Positions 7,878-16,127 are shown, counted from the stretch's first letter. The stretch is 64,000 nt of DNA from DASSFZ01 sp035283185 (GCA_035283185.1 DATEUJ010000119.1:1-64000); one strand, 5' to 3'. The notes: generated by a model from the sequence alone, not told the origin. Made by a program: numbers and translations.

Positions 7878-8423
7878 ATGTCGAGAATTGGACGCAAGCC
7901 CGTGCCGATTCCGTCGGGAGTCGCCGTGGCCATCGACGGACCACGCGTCACGGTCAAAGGCCCGCGCGGCGAGTTGACGCGCACCTTCCATCCGGACATG
8001 GCTATCGCGATGGATGATGGCACGCTGGTCGTCAGCCGCCCGAGCGATGCGCGCCAGCATCGCGCGCTGCACGGCCTGACGCGCGCATTGTTGGCCAACA
8101 TGGTGACCGGCGTGACGCAAGGATTCCGCAAGACGCTCGTCGTCGAAGGCGTAGGCTACCGCGCCGACTTGACCGGAAAAGTGTTGTTGTTGTACCTGGG
8201 TTACTCGCATCCGATCCGGGTCGAGCCGCCGACGGGCGTCAAGTTCAGCGCCGATTCCAAGGCGCGCACGATCACCGTCGAGGGCGCGGATCGCGAGCAG
8301 GTGGGACACATCGCGGCGCTGATTCGCAAGCTGCGGCCGCCGGAGCCGTACAAGGGCAAGGGCATTCGCTACGAGGACGAAGTGATTCGCCGCAAGGCCG
8401 GCAAGGCCGGTAAGGTCGGTTAG
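7878..8423 (+). CDS. rplF: 50S ribosomal protein L6
   Basis: A 181-residue L6 with the start MSRIGRKPVPIPSGV, the GPRGELTR strand, LVVEGVGYRADLTGK and the RKLRPPEPYKGKGIRY signature of the second repeat. It lies near the sarcin-ricin loop. The TGCGGGAGCTGAGGA stretch upstream supplies the ribosome-binding site. Confidence 0.97.
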   Translation: MSRIGRKPVPIPSGVAVAIDGPRVTVKGPRGELTRTFHPDMAIAMDDGTLVVSRPSDARQHRALHGLTRALLANMVTGVTQGFRKTLVVEGVGYRADLTGKVLLLYLGYSHPIRVEPPTGVKFSADSKARTITVEGADREQVGHIAALIRKLRPPEPYKGKGIRYEDEVIRRKAGKAGKVG

Positions 8424-8468
8424 GGCTTGTCCTGAGCGAAGCCTGCCCTGAGCGAAGTCGAAGGGTCG
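8424..8468. repeat. Two tandem copies of the GC-rich interspersed repeat
   Basis: GTCCTGAGCGAAG and CCTGCCCTGAGCGAAGTCG follow directly after the rplF stop codon, ending in GAAGGG. Confidence 0.8.
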
Positions 8469-8487
8469 AAGGATTGAGGGTTGAACG

Positions 8488-8850
8488 ATGCCGAAAAGTC
8501 GCAATGAGATGCGGTCGCGCCGACAGAAGCGCGTCCGGCGAAGCGTGAGCGGGACGGCCGGCCGGCCCCGCCTGAACGTGTTCCGCAGCTTGGAGCACAT
8601 CTACGCCCAGGTCATCGACGACGAACAGGGACGGACCGTCGTGTCGGCCTCGACCATTGACAGGGAACTGCGTGCGGAAATAGCTTCGCTGAGCAAGACG
8701 GAGCAAGCCAAGCGGGTCGGCGCGGCGTTGGCCCGGCGCGCGCAGGCCGCCGGCGTGAAGCAGGTGGTCTTCGATCGAGGCGGCTATCGTTATCACGGTC
8801 GCGTCAAGGCGCTGGCCGACGCCAGCCGCGAGGTGGGATTGGAGTTCTAA
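8488..8850 (+). CDS. rplR: 50S ribosomal protein L18
   Basis: A 120-residue L18 with RRQKRVRRSVSGTAGRPRLNVFRS, HIYAQVIDDEQGRTVVSAST and GYRYHGRVKALADASREVGLEF. It binds 5S rRNA with L5. The stop codon overlaps the rpsE start (TAATG). Confidence 0.97.
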   Translation: MPKSRNEMRSRRQKRVRRSVSGTAGRPRLNVFRSLEHIYAQVIDDEQGRTVVSASTIDRELRAEIASLSKTEQAKRVGAALARRAQAAGVKQVVFDRGGYRYHGRVKALADASREVGLEF

Positions 8851-9416
8851 TGGCAAAGCGAAGAGTCTCTACCGAAAGGCGTGATCGCGAGGTGTTCGAG
8901 GAGCCGCGCGAGGAGCTCGACGAGCGCGTGGTCGACATTGCGCGCGTGGCCAAAGTGATCAAAGGCGGTCGCCGGTTTGCGTTTCGCGTCGTCGTCGTCG
9001 CGGGCGACAATCGCGGGAACGTCGGCGTCGGCATTGGCAAGAGCCGAGCCGTGCCGGACGCCATCCGCAAGGCGTCGGAGCGCGCGCGCAGTGCGATGCG
9101 TCCGGTCGTGCTGGAAGGCACGACGATTCCGCATTCGGTGATGGCCAAGTCGGGGGGAGCGAGGGTGATGCTGCGTCCGGCATCGCCAGGCACGGGCGTG
9201 ATCGCGGGCGGCGGTGTGCGCGCCGTTCTCGAAGCCGCCGGCGTGCACGACATCCTGACCAAGTCGATGGGGAGCAGCAACAAGTTGAATGTGATCCGCG
9301 CCACGCTGGCTGGCCTGCGCCAGCTCAAGTCGCCGGATGCCGTGGCGCAGGAGCGCGGCAAGCCGATTACAGAGGTAGCGCCGTTTTGGAGAAGGACTCA
9401 TGTCAAGCAGCCGTAA
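8850..9416 (+). CDS. rpsE: 30S ribosomal protein S5
   Basis: A 188-residue S5. It has the dsRBD-like N-domain (LDERVVDIARVAKVIKGGRR, then FRVVVVAGDNRGNVGVGIGK) and the C-domain with GTGVIAGGGVRAVLEAAGVHDI and KSMGSSNKLNV. It contributes to decoding fidelity. It overlaps rplR by one base and rpmD by 17 bases; the GC-rich repeat starts immediately at its stop codon. Confidence 0.97.
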   Translation: MAKRRVSTERRDREVFEEPREELDERVVDIARVAKVIKGGRRFAFRVVVVAGDNRGNVGVGIGKSRAVPDAIRKASERARSAMRPVVLEGTTIPHSVMAKSGGARVMLRPASPGTGVIAGGGVRAVLEAAGVHDILTKSMGSSNKLNVIRATLAGLRQLKSPDAVAQERGKPITEVAPFWRRTHVKQP

Positions 9417-9675
9417 GCCTGCCCTGAGCCGAAGCCCTGAGCGGAGCGAAGGGGCAGTCGAAGGGTCCACCGGCCAGTTGCGCATCACTCTGGTGAAAAG
9501 CCCGACCGGCTACAACGAGCACCAAAAGCGCACGGTGCGGGCGCTTGGCCTGCGCCGCCTTCGCCAAACCGTCGAGCAGGCGGATACACCGGTCGTGCGC
9601 GGCATGATTGCCAAGATCTCGCACCTGGTATCCGTCGAGCCTGCCCTGAGCGGAGCCGAAGGGGAAGTGAAATGA
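9400..9675 (+). CDS. rpmD: 50S ribosomal protein L30 with repeat-encoded ends
   Basis: The L30 core is residues ~27-82: LRITLVKSPTGYNEHQKRTV, LGLRRLRQTVEQADTPVVRGMIAKISHLV. Standard L30 is about 60 residues. Here the ATG at 9400 gives 91, because about 24 N-terminal residues and about 11 C-terminal residues are encoded by copies of the GC-rich interspersed repeat. An alternative start is TTG 9478, with the repeat's own GAAGGG acting as Shine-Dalgarno 12-13 nt upstream, which would remove the N-terminal extension. The C-terminal extension (PALSGAEGEVK) is unavoidable. The stop overlaps rplO (ATGA). Confidence 0.9.
   Translation: MSSSRKPALSRSPERSEGAVEGSTGQLRITLVKSPTGYNEHQKRTVRALGLRRLRQTVEQADTPVVRGMIAKISHLVSVEPALSGAEGEVK
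9416..9468. repeat. GC-rich interspersed repeat at the rpmD 5' end
   Basis: Two adjacent CCCTGAGCSGA-type copies separated by GCCGAAG, ending GGCAGTCGAAGGG. They begin at the rpsE stop codon and are read in frame if rpmD starts at 9400. Confidence 0.8.
9638..9668. repeat. GC-rich interspersed repeat at the rpmD 3' end
   Basis: CCTGCCCTGAGCGGAGCCGA followed by AGGGG lies inside the last codons of rpmD and supplies the ribosome-binding region for rplO. Confidence 0.8.
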
Positions 9676-10136
9676 AATTGCACGAACTGAAACCGGTAGA
9701 AGGTTCGAAAAAGCGGCGTAAGCGGGTAGGGCGCGGCCTCGGGTCCGGTTCCGGCACGTACGCGGGGCGCGGGCGCAAGGGCCAGCATGCAAGATCGGGC
9801 GGCGTGAAAGGTCCGTATTTCGAGGGCGGGAACCTTCCGCTCGTGCGCAAGCTGCCGTTCGCGCGCGGCGTCGGCTTCACTCCGCGCGGGAAGATCCACT
9901 ATGTCCCGATCAATCTGTCCGACTTGGCCGCGCTCGACGTCCTCGCCGTAGGCGACGACGAGCCGGTGACGCCGGAGGTGCTGCACCGGCACGGTCTGCT
10001 CAAATCCGCCGGCGATCCGGTCGTGATTCTCGCCTACGGCGAGGTCACGCGTGCGATGACGGTTAAGGCGCATCGCTTTTCCGAGTCTGCTCGCCGCAAG
10101 ATCGAGGCGGCCGGCGGCGCGGTGGAGACGCTGTAG
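9672..10136 (+). CDS. rplO: 50S ribosomal protein L15
   Basis: A 154-residue L15 with MKLHELKPVEGSKKRRKRVG, the glycine-rich RGLGSGSGTYAGRGRKGQ arm and FEGGNLPLVRKLPFARGVGF. It is a late 50S assembly protein. ATGA overlap with rpmD. The repeat's GAAGGGGAAG gives its ribosome-binding site. Confidence 0.96.
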   Translation: MKLHELKPVEGSKKRRKRVGRGLGSGSGTYAGRGRKGQHARSGGVKGPYFEGGNLPLVRKLPFARGVGFTPRGKIHYVPINLSDLAALDVLAVGDDEPVTPEVLHRHGLLKSAGDPVVILAYGEVTRAMTVKAHRFSESARRKIEAAGGAVETL

Positions 10137-10144
10137 AGGCCACT

Positions 10145-11479
10145 ATGATTCAAGCGGTCCGAAATGCCTTCGTGTTGCCGGATCTGCGGCGCAAGATCCT
10201 TTTTACGCTGCTGATCCTGGTCATCTACCGCGCCGCGGCTCACATTCCGGTGCCCGGTATCAATCGGGAGCAGTTGGAGGCCGTGCTGGGCGGCCAGGGC
10301 GCCGGCGCGCCGCTGGCCCAAATCCTGAACTTGCTGTCCGGCGGCGGGTTGTCGAATTTCTCGCTGCTGGCGATGGGCGTGTACCCGTACATTACGGCGT
10401 CGCTCATCTTACAGTTGCTGACTGGCGTGGTGCCGGCTCTGCAGCGGCTCCAGCAGGAGGAAGGATCGGAAGGGCGCCGCAAGCTCGAGCAATATACGTT
10501 TCTCTTGATGATCCCGATGTCGCTGCTGCAGGCGATCGGGCAGATTCAATTGTTCGGCGGCACCGCCCTGATTGAAAGCTGGGGCACGGACACGCTGCAG
10601 ATGATCACGGTTCTGTCGGGGATGGTCGCCGGCACGACGTTCGCCATCTGGCTCAGCAACTTGATCACCGAGCAAGGCATTGGCCAGGGCATGTCGATCA
10701 TCATCTTCGGCGGCATTGTGGCGCGGCTGCCCGCCAACATCGGGAGCCTGTTGAGCGATCCGCAGGGCGCGCTGCAGTCCCTGATTGCCTTCGTCTTCGT
10801 CCTGGTCGCGGTGATCTTCGTCATCGTCATCTTCCAGGAAGGCCAGCGGCGCATCCCGGTGCAGTACGGCAAGCGCGTGCGGGGCCGCAAGGTCTACGGC
10901 GGCGGCGCGACTTACATTCCGCTGCGCGTCAACATGGCCGGCATGATTCCGCTGATCTTCGCGCAGGCCATCCTGACGCTGCCGGCGATCCTGGCTAACC
11001 TGTTTTCTGCGTCGCCGAACACGTCGGTGGCGCTGTTGTTCCAGAATATCAGCCAGATCTTCAGCGGCGCATCAAACCATCCGGCGGCATGGGTGTACTG
11101 GTTGATGTATTTCCTGCTGGTCGTGGGATTCACGTTCTTTTACACGACCGTCATCTTGCAGCAGCAGAACCTGGCCGAATCGCTGCAGAAACAGGGCGGA
11201 TTCGTCCCGGGTATCCGGCCCGGCAAGCGCACGGAAGAGTACATGAATTCGGTGACGAGCCGCATCACGCTGGTCGGCGCGCTGTTCCTAGGTGGGGTAG
11301 CGATCCTGCCTTACTTGCTCAGCGGGATCACGCTCAACGGTATTCCGCTGATTCCGAACGCGACGAACTTCTCGATCTTGAGCACGGGCCTGCTAATCGT
11401 CGTCGGCGTGGTGCTGGACACGATGCGCCAGTTGGAGGCGCAGTTGCTGATGCGCCATTACGAGGGGTTTATCAAGTAA
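10145..11479 (+). CDS. secY: Protein translocase subunit SecY
   Basis: A 444-residue polytopic inner-membrane protein with the expected ten hydrophobic segments. Family marks are RAAAHIPVPGI after TM1, the plug region with GGGLSNFSLLAMGVYPYI, LLQLLTG, and the cytoplasmic QEGQRRIPVQYGKRVRGRKVYGG and KQGGFVPGIRPGKRTEEY loops that contact the ribosome and SecA. It forms the SecYEG channel. It starts 8 nt after rplO and abuts adk. Confidence 0.97.
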   Translation: MIQAVRNAFVLPDLRRKILFTLLILVIYRAAAHIPVPGINREQLEAVLGGQGAGAPLAQILNLLSGGGLSNFSLLAMGVYPYITASLILQLLTGVVPALQRLQQEEGSEGRRKLEQYTFLLMIPMSLLQAIGQIQLFGGTALIESWGTDTLQMITVLSGMVAGTTFAIWLSNLITEQGIGQGMSIIIFGGIVARLPANIGSLLSDPQGALQSLIAFVFVLVAVIFVIVIFQEGQRRIPVQYGKRVRGRKVYGGGATYIPLRVNMAGMIPLIFAQAILTLPAILANLFSASPNTSVALLFQNISQIFSGASNHPAAWVYWLMYFLLVVGFTFFYTTVILQQQNLAESLQKQGGFVPGIRPGKRTEEYMNSVTSRITLVGALFLGGVAILPYLLSGITLNGIPLIPNATNFSILSTGLLIVVGVVLDTMRQLEAQLLMRHYEGFIK

Positions 11480-12172
11480 ATGGCCGACTACATCTTGTTG
11501 TTCGGCCCGCCCGGCGTTGGCAAAGGCAGTCAGGCCGCTCTGTTGAGCGAGAGCCTGGGGTTGCCCCACATCGCGACGGGCGATCTGTTCCGCGACAATC
11601 TGAAACGGGGAACTCCGCTGGGTTTGTTGGCGAAGGGTTACATGTCGCGCGGCGAGCTGGTGCCCGACGAAGTCACGGTCGCGATGCTGAAGGAGCGGCT
11701 CGATCAACCTGACGCCGTCAGGGGCGCGCTGCTCGACGGCTTCCCGCGCACGGAGGCGCAGGCGGCCGCGCTGGCCCATCTGCTGGCCGAACGAGGTGGG
11801 AGCATTCGCATCGTGCTCTTCATCTCGGCTCCGGAAGAAGTGTTGCTCACACGACTCGCCAGCCGATGGACGTGCGGGCGGTGCGGCGCAATTTACAACG
11901 CGACGACCAACCCGACGCACGAGCCTGGTGTATGCGATCGATGCGGCGGCCCGGTGGAGCAGCGGGCGGACGACAGCCCGGATGTGCAACGCCAGCGCAT
12001 TCGGGTCTACCTCGAGCAGACTTTGCCGCTGGTGGAGTATTATCGGCAGCGGGGAACGCTGGTCGAAATCGACGGGCGCCGATCGATACAGGAAGTTTAC
12101 ACGGACATTTTGGAGGCCATCGAACGGTCGCGCCGTGCCGAGACCTACCCTGAGCGAAGGCGAAGGGAATGA
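11480..12172 (+). CDS. adk: Adenylate kinase, zinc-lid type
   Basis: A 230-residue nucleotide kinase converting AMP and ATP to two ADP. The P-loop GPPGVGKGSQA is at residues 8-18, LLDGFPRTEAQ marks the NMP-binding core, and the LID has CGRCGAIYN and CDRCGG, four cysteines that should bind zinc. It starts right at the secY stop (TAAATG). The last residues (PERRRRE) are encoded by the interspersed repeat that follows, so the C-terminus is somewhat extended. Confidence 0.95.
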   Translation: MADYILLFGPPGVGKGSQAALLSESLGLPHIATGDLFRDNLKRGTPLGLLAKGYMSRGELVPDEVTVAMLKERLDQPDAVRGALLDGFPRTEAQAAALAHLLAERGGSIRIVLFISAPEEVLLTRLASRWTCGRCGAIYNATTNPTHEPGVCDRCGGPVEQRADDSPDVQRQRIRVYLEQTLPLVEYYRQRGTLVEIDGRRSIQEVYTDILEAIERSRRAETYPERRRRE

Positions 12173-12275
12173 GCCTAGCGTGACGGGCTGTGAAGCGTCT
12201 GCCTGCCCTGCGAAGCCTGCCCTGAGCGAAGTCGAAGGGTCCCCGACCGAAGGGAGCGGGGAGCGAAGGCGAAGG
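12145..12275. repeat. Cluster of GC-rich interspersed repeats between adk and map
   Basis: Contains CCCTGAGCGAAGGCGAAGGG, CCTGCCCTGCGAAGCCTGCC, TGAGCGAAGTCGAAGGG and a CCCCGACCGAAGGGAGCGGGG palindrome-like segment in succession. The first copy overlaps the 3' end of adk. Confidence 0.8.
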
Positions 12276-12304
12276 GATGGCGATCGTTCGATCAGCGACA
12301 ACTT

Positions 12305-13054
12305 ATGATCGTTCTCAAGTCGGCGCAGGAGATTGCATTGATGCGCCACGCGGGGCGCATCGTGGCCGAGGCCCTGGAGAAGATGCGCGCGCTGGCGCGG
12401 CCGGGCGTGACGACGGCTGAGATCGACCGGGCGGCGAGGGAGTTGATCGAGCAGCGCGGCGGACGCCCGACCTTCAAAGGCTATCGGGGCTATCCGGCGA
12501 ACATCTGCACGATGATCAACCACGAGCTCGTGCACGGTATCCCGAGTGTTCGGCGCCGCCTGAAGGAAGGCGACATCCTGAGCCTGGACGTGGGCGTGAC
12601 CTACAAGGGAATCGTCGGCGACGCTGGCACGACGTATCCTATCGGCGCGGTTAGCCCGGTCGCCGCAAAGCTGCTGGAGGTGACAGAGGCGAGCCTGTAC
12701 GTCGGGATCGCGCAGGCGTACGCCGGCAACCGCGCGGGCGACATTTCGTCCGCCATTCAGCGGTATGTCGAGTCTCACGGCTTTACGGTGATCCGCGAGT
12801 ACACCGGCCATGGGGTCGGGCGGCAGATGCACGAGGAGCCGCAGGTGCCCAATTTCGGCAAGGCCGGGCGCGGCACCGTGTTGAAGCCGGGCATGACGCT
12901 TGCCATCGAGCCGATGGTCGCGCAGGGTGACTGGCGCACGAGGGTGCTGGACGATGGCTGGACGGTGGTGACTGCCGACGGGTCGCTATCGGCCTACTTT
13001 GAACATACGATCGCCGTCACCAGCGGCGAACCGGAGATATTGACGAAGTTATAG
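12305..13054 (+). CDS. map: Methionine aminopeptidase type I
   Basis: A 249-residue cytoplasmic metallopeptidase that removes initiator methionine. The expected metal ligands are visible: Asp in LSLDVGVTYKG, Asp in GDAGTTYP, His in TGHGVGRQMHE, Glu in LAIEPMV and Glu in FEHTIAV. YPANICTMINHELVHGIP forms the substrate pocket. In the classical order infA would follow, but here rpmJ starts 30 nt downstream. Confidence 0.96.
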   Translation: MIVLKSAQEIALMRHAGRIVAEALEKMRALARPGVTTAEIDRAARELIEQRGGRPTFKGYRGYPANICTMINHELVHGIPSVRRRLKEGDILSLDVGVTYKGIVGDAGTTYPIGAVSPVAAKLLEVTEASLYVGIAQAYAGNRAGDISSAIQRYVESHGFTVIREYTGHGVGRQMHEEPQVPNFGKAGRGTVLKPGMTLAIEPMVAQGDWRTRVLDDGWTVVTADGSLSAYFEHTIAVTSGEPEILTKL

Positions 13055-13084
13055 GGGTTGCGAATCAGAGAGGAGCGTTCTAGC

Positions 13085-13198
13085 ATGAAAGTCTCTGCAT
13101 CCGTTCGAAAGCGCTGCCCGAAATGCAAGGTCATCCGCCGCAAGGGCAAGATTCGCGTGATCTGCTCGAATCCCAAGCACAAGCAGGTTCAGGGCTAG
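13085..13198 (+). CDS. rpmJ: 50S ribosomal protein L36, zinc-binding type
   Basis: A 37-residue protein, MKVSASVRKRCPKCKVIRRK then GKIRVICSNPKHKQVQG. The C-x2-C...C...H pattern of C+ L36 is intact. GAGAGGAG lies upstream of the ATG. It stabilises 23S rRNA folding. It is too short for ordinary ORF cut-offs. Confidence 0.95.
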   Translation: MKVSASVRKRCPKCKVIRRKGKIRVICSNPKHKQVQG

Positions 13199-13210
13199 GC
13201 AGGAGGCAAC

Positions 13211-13600
13211 ATGGCACGCATCGCAGGGGTCGATTTGCCGCGCAACAAGCGAGTGGCAGTGGGGCTGACCTCCATCTACGGCATAGGTCCGTCGAACAGC
13301 CTCGACATACTGCATCAGGCTCAGGTGAGTCCTGACGTGCGCATCAAGGATCTGTCGGAAGCGGAAGTATCCAGGCTGCGCGAGATGATCGAGCAGAACT
13401 ACGTCGTGGAGGGCGATCTACGGCGCGAAGTGACGCTGAACATCAAGCGGCTCACGGAGATCGGGTGTTATCGCGGGATCCGCCACCGGCGCGGCTTGCC
13501 GGTGCGCGGCCAGCGCACCCGCACTAACGCACGCACGCGCAAAGGCCCTAAAAAGACGGTGGCCGGCCGTGGCCGGCGTCGCGGCGCCAAGAAGAAGTAA
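13211..13600 (+). CDS. rpsM: 30S ribosomal protein S13
   Basis: A 129-residue S13: MARIAGVDLPRNKRVAVGLT, IYGIGPSNSLDILHQA (H2TH-like), RREVTLNIKRLTEIGCYRGIRHRRGLPVRGQRTRTNART, and a Lys/Arg-rich tail that contacts P-site tRNA. AGGAGGCAAC precedes the ATG. Confidence 0.97.
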   Translation: MARIAGVDLPRNKRVAVGLTSIYGIGPSNSLDILHQAQVSPDVRIKDLSEAEVSRLREMIEQNYVVEGDLRREVTLNIKRLTEIGCYRGIRHRRGLPVRGQRTRTNARTRKGPKKTVAGRGRRRGAKKK

Positions 13601-13620
13601 AGACATAGGAGAGAGAAGCG

Positions 13621-14022
13621 ATGGCAGGCAGTCAGCGAGGTCGGCGCACGAGCGCGCCGAAGAAGCAGCGCCGAGGTGTGTCACGCGGCCAGGCGTACAT
13701 CTACGCGCGGTTCAACAACACAATCGTGTCGATCACCGATCCGGGCGGAAATGTATTGAGCTGGAGCTCGGCCGGGCAGGTCGGATTCAAGGGCAGCCGC
13801 AAGAGCACGCCCTACGCCGCGCGCCTGGCCGGGCAGGCCGCCGCCAGGGCCGCGCTCGACACGGGCATGACCGAAGTGCACGTGTTTGTGAAAGGGCCGG
13901 GACCGGGCCGCGAGCAGGCCCTGCGTGCGCTGGGCGCGTCCGGACTGCGCGTCCTATCCATTACGGATGTCACGCCGATCCCGCACAACGGCTGCCGTCC
14001 GAAGAAGAAGCGCCGCGTTTAG
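13621..14022 (+). CDS. rpsK: 30S ribosomal protein S11
   Basis: A 133-residue S11 with AYIYARFNNTIVSITDPGGNVLSWSSAG, FKGSRKSTPYAARLA and the ending DVTPIPHNGCRPKKKRRV. It helps form the mRNA exit channel on the platform. AGGAGAGAAG lies upstream. Confidence 0.97.
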   Translation: MAGSQRGRRTSAPKKQRRGVSRGQAYIYARFNNTIVSITDPGGNVLSWSSAGQVGFKGSRKSTPYAARLAGQAAARAALDTGMTEVHVFVKGPGPGREQALRALGASGLRVLSITDVTPIPHNGCRPKKKRRV

Positions 14023-14027
14023 CCGCA

Positions 14028-14254
14028 TGGTCGCTTGGTCATGTAGTCAGGTAGTCGTGCAGTCGTCCGCACGCTTGACGACTTGACTGGAGTTTGGCAA
14101 GTGCCATATCTAGGGTCGGAATCGAGGCTTCAGCCGGTGTTGACCGCCAGATATGTCCGGCTAAAGCCTTGACTCCGGCGATTTGCCAAAGTCCAGTACT
14201 TGACCACAGAACTCGTCGACCATTCGACTAACTGACTATCAGACTACGAGACTA
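14028..14254. repeat. Composite palindromic repeat between rpsK and rpsD
   Basis: Five octamers of the form TRGTCNNN (14028-14067) are followed by a 112-bp inverted repeat (14086-14197), then seven octamers of the opposite form NNNGACTA (14199-14254, one unit degenerate). The outer arms of the central element are ACTGGAGTTTGGCAAGTGCC against ACTGGACTTTGGCAAATCGC in reverse complement, with an inner GGCTTCAGCCGG/CCGGCTAAAGCC stem. The whole spacer can fold back on itself. It carries no gene. Confidence 0.8.
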
Positions 14255-14273
14255 ATGAAACACAGGAGGAAGC

Positions 14274-14924
14274 ATGGCCAGGACGATTGGGCCTGTGTGT
14301 AAACTGTGCCGCCGCGAAGGCGAAAAACTGTTCCTCAAAGGCGCACGCTGTTTATCGCCCAAGTGTGCCATTGAGCGGCGCGGTTACGCCCCGGGGCAGC
14401 ACGGCAGGACCGCTCAATTCAAGCGCGGGCGCGGGCGCTCGACAGATTATCTCTTGCAGCTGCGCGAGAAGCAGAAGGCGCGCCGCATCTACGGTGTGAT
14501 GGAGCGGCAGTTCCGCCGTTATTTCAACATCGCGCTGCGCAGCAAAGGGTTGACAGGCGTCATGTTGCTACAAATGCTAGAAAGCCGCCTGGACAACGTC
14601 GTGTACCGCCTGGGGCTTGCCGCGTCGCGCGGGCAGGCGCGCCAGTTGGTGCAGCATGGCCACGTCGACGTGAACGGGCACCGCCTCGACGCGCCGTCCT
14701 ACCTGGTCAAGATGGGCGACGTGATTTCGGTGCGGCCCGCCAGCCGCAAGCGCAGCTATTTCAAGACGCTGGCGCAGGAGCTGGAAGATCGCCAGGCGAG
14801 CGTGCCGCGCTGGTTGAGCGCGGACCCTTCCCAGCTCGCGGGCCGGGTGCTCGCGCTGCCGAATCGTGAAGATATTGACATCAAGCTCAACGAGCAGCTC
14901 ATCGTCGAATACTACTCGCGCTAA
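14274..14924 (+). CDS. rpsD: 30S ribosomal protein S4, zinc-binding type
   Basis: A 216-residue S4. The N-terminus has CKLCRREG and CLSPKC, a four-cysteine zinc site (C+ form). YAPGQHGR, the RRIYGVMERQFRRYF helix and the S4 domain (LESRLDNVVYRLGLAASRGQ, VQHGHVDVNG) follow. It nucleates 30S assembly. AGGAGGAAGC precedes the ATG. Confidence 0.97.
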   Translation: MARTIGPVCKLCRREGEKLFLKGARCLSPKCAIERRGYAPGQHGRTAQFKRGRGRSTDYLLQLREKQKARRIYGVMERQFRRYFNIALRSKGLTGVMLLQMLESRLDNVVYRLGLAASRGQARQLVQHGHVDVNGHRLDAPSYLVKMGDVISVRPASRKRSYFKTLAQELEDRQASVPRWLSADPSQLAGRVLALPNREDIDIKLNEQLIVEYYSR

Positions 14925-15021
14925 CATCGCTGCTTGCGCCCCGCCCAGCGGGGTCGTGAAGAAGTCGAGCAACTGGCCGATATCCGCATCGCGCTCCGAG
15001 CGCTGCGTGATATCGCTAGGC

Positions 15022-15038
15022 AGGCAACCTTTGGTTGC
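15022..15038. promoter_or_regulatory. Short hairpin in the rpsD-rpoA leader
   Basis: GGCAACC-TTT-GGTTGCC forms a perfect 7-bp stem about 50 nt upstream of the rpoA start. A related GGGCAACC/GGTTGCCC hairpin lies at 20106-20127. A regulatory role is speculative; it may be just another dispersed hairpin. Confidence 0.35.
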
Positions 15039-15087
15039 CGCTTGCCGGTACGACTGATGGGCAGGCGGTCGAAATGGAGGCCTTACG

Positions 15088-16092
15088 TTGGCTAGTTTAA
15101 GCATGGTCTTGCCGAAGATCGAGACGGACGAATCGACCCAGAACTACGGGCGGTACGTCATCGGACCGCTCGAGCAAGGGTATGGCATCACCCTGGGCAA
15201 CGCGCTGCGCCGCGTGCTGCTCAGCAGCTTGCCGGGCGCAGCCGTCACGTCGCTGCGCATGAGCGATGTGTATCACGAGTTCACGCACATCCCGCACGTG
15301 CGCGAAGACATGGTACAGGTGATCCTTCAAGTGAAGCAGTTGCGCGTCAAGCTGCACGGCGAGGAACCGGTGCGACTGCGCCTCGAAGTGCGCGGCGAAG
15401 GGACCATCACTGCCAGCGACATTCAATGCCCGCCGGAAGTCGAGATCATCAATCCCGACCTGTATTTGTTCACCGTCGACAGCGACAAGGCGCGGCTGGA
15501 GCTGGAATTGACCGTGGAACCCGGCCGCGGCTACAGTCCGGCCGAGGAGCGTGGACGCCTGCCCATCGGCGAGCTTCCGGTCGACGCCATCTTCAGCCCG
15601 GTGCGCCGCGCGCGCTTCGACGTGGAGCGCGCCCGCGTCGGCCAGATGACCAACTACGACAAGCTGGTGATGGAGATTTGGAGCGACGGCACGATGCGCC
15701 CGCAGGAGGCCCTGTCTCAGGCGGCGCGCGTTCTGATGCAGCACTTCTCGCTGGTCGCCGGCGTGACCGAAGAGGCGCAGATGGAAAAAGCGCCGCAAGC
15801 CGCCTCGATGATCCCTCAGGAGATTTACGACACGCCCATCGAGCAGCTCGACCTGTCGGTGCGCGTGTTCAACTCGCTCAAGCGCACGGGCATCACGAAC
15901 GTCGGTGAGGTCCTGGAAATGCTCGCCCGCGGCGAGGATGCGATGCTCACGATACGCAACTTCGGCACCAAGTCGTATCTAGAGTTGAAGGAAAAACTCG
16001 TCGCCAAGGGCTTCCTCAAGGAAGACGAAGCGCTGCCGGGCGTGGTTGAACCGTCCGACGAACCCGCCGAGGTAGAGACTGAATCGAACTGA
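15088..16092 (+). CDS. rpoA: DNA-directed RNA polymerase subunit alpha
   Basis: A 334-residue alpha subunit. The N-terminal dimerisation domain has GPLEQGYGITLGNALRRVLLSSLPG and later GRGYSPAEERG; the C-terminal DNA/activator-binding domain begins near residue 250 with IEQLDLSVRVFNSLKRTGI and NFGTKSYLELKEKL. TTG at 15088 lies 7 nt after GGAGG (15076-15080) and is preferred over ATG 15103. It is the last regulatory gene of the alpha operon, before rplQ. Confidence 0.96.
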   Translation: MASLSMVLPKIETDESTQNYGRYVIGPLEQGYGITLGNALRRVLLSSLPGAAVTSLRMSDVYHEFTHIPHVREDMVQVILQVKQLRVKLHGEEPVRLRLEVRGEGTITASDIQCPPEVEIINPDLYLFTVDSDKARLELELTVEPGRGYSPAEERGRLPIGELPVDAIFSPVRRARFDVERARVGQMTNYDKLVMEIWSDGTMRPQEALSQAARVLMQHFSLVAGVTEEAQMEKAPQAASMIPQEIYDTPIEQLDLSVRVFNSLKRTGITNVGEVLEMLARGEDAMLTIRNFGTKSYLELKEKLVAKGFLKEDEALPGVVEPSDEPAEVETESN

Positions 16093-16127
16093 CACGGGCG
16101 GCGATGTGCGTCGCCCAGGGTGAGGGT

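Noticed and set aside
11393..12832. 479-codon minus-strand open frame opposite adk and map
   Set aside because: Composition-driven antisense frame; Arg/His/Gln-rich with no recognisable domain.
14925..15087. tRNA or structured RNA in the rpsD-rpoA spacer
   Set aside because: No cloverleaf or CCA-end pattern; only a 7-bp hairpin is visible.
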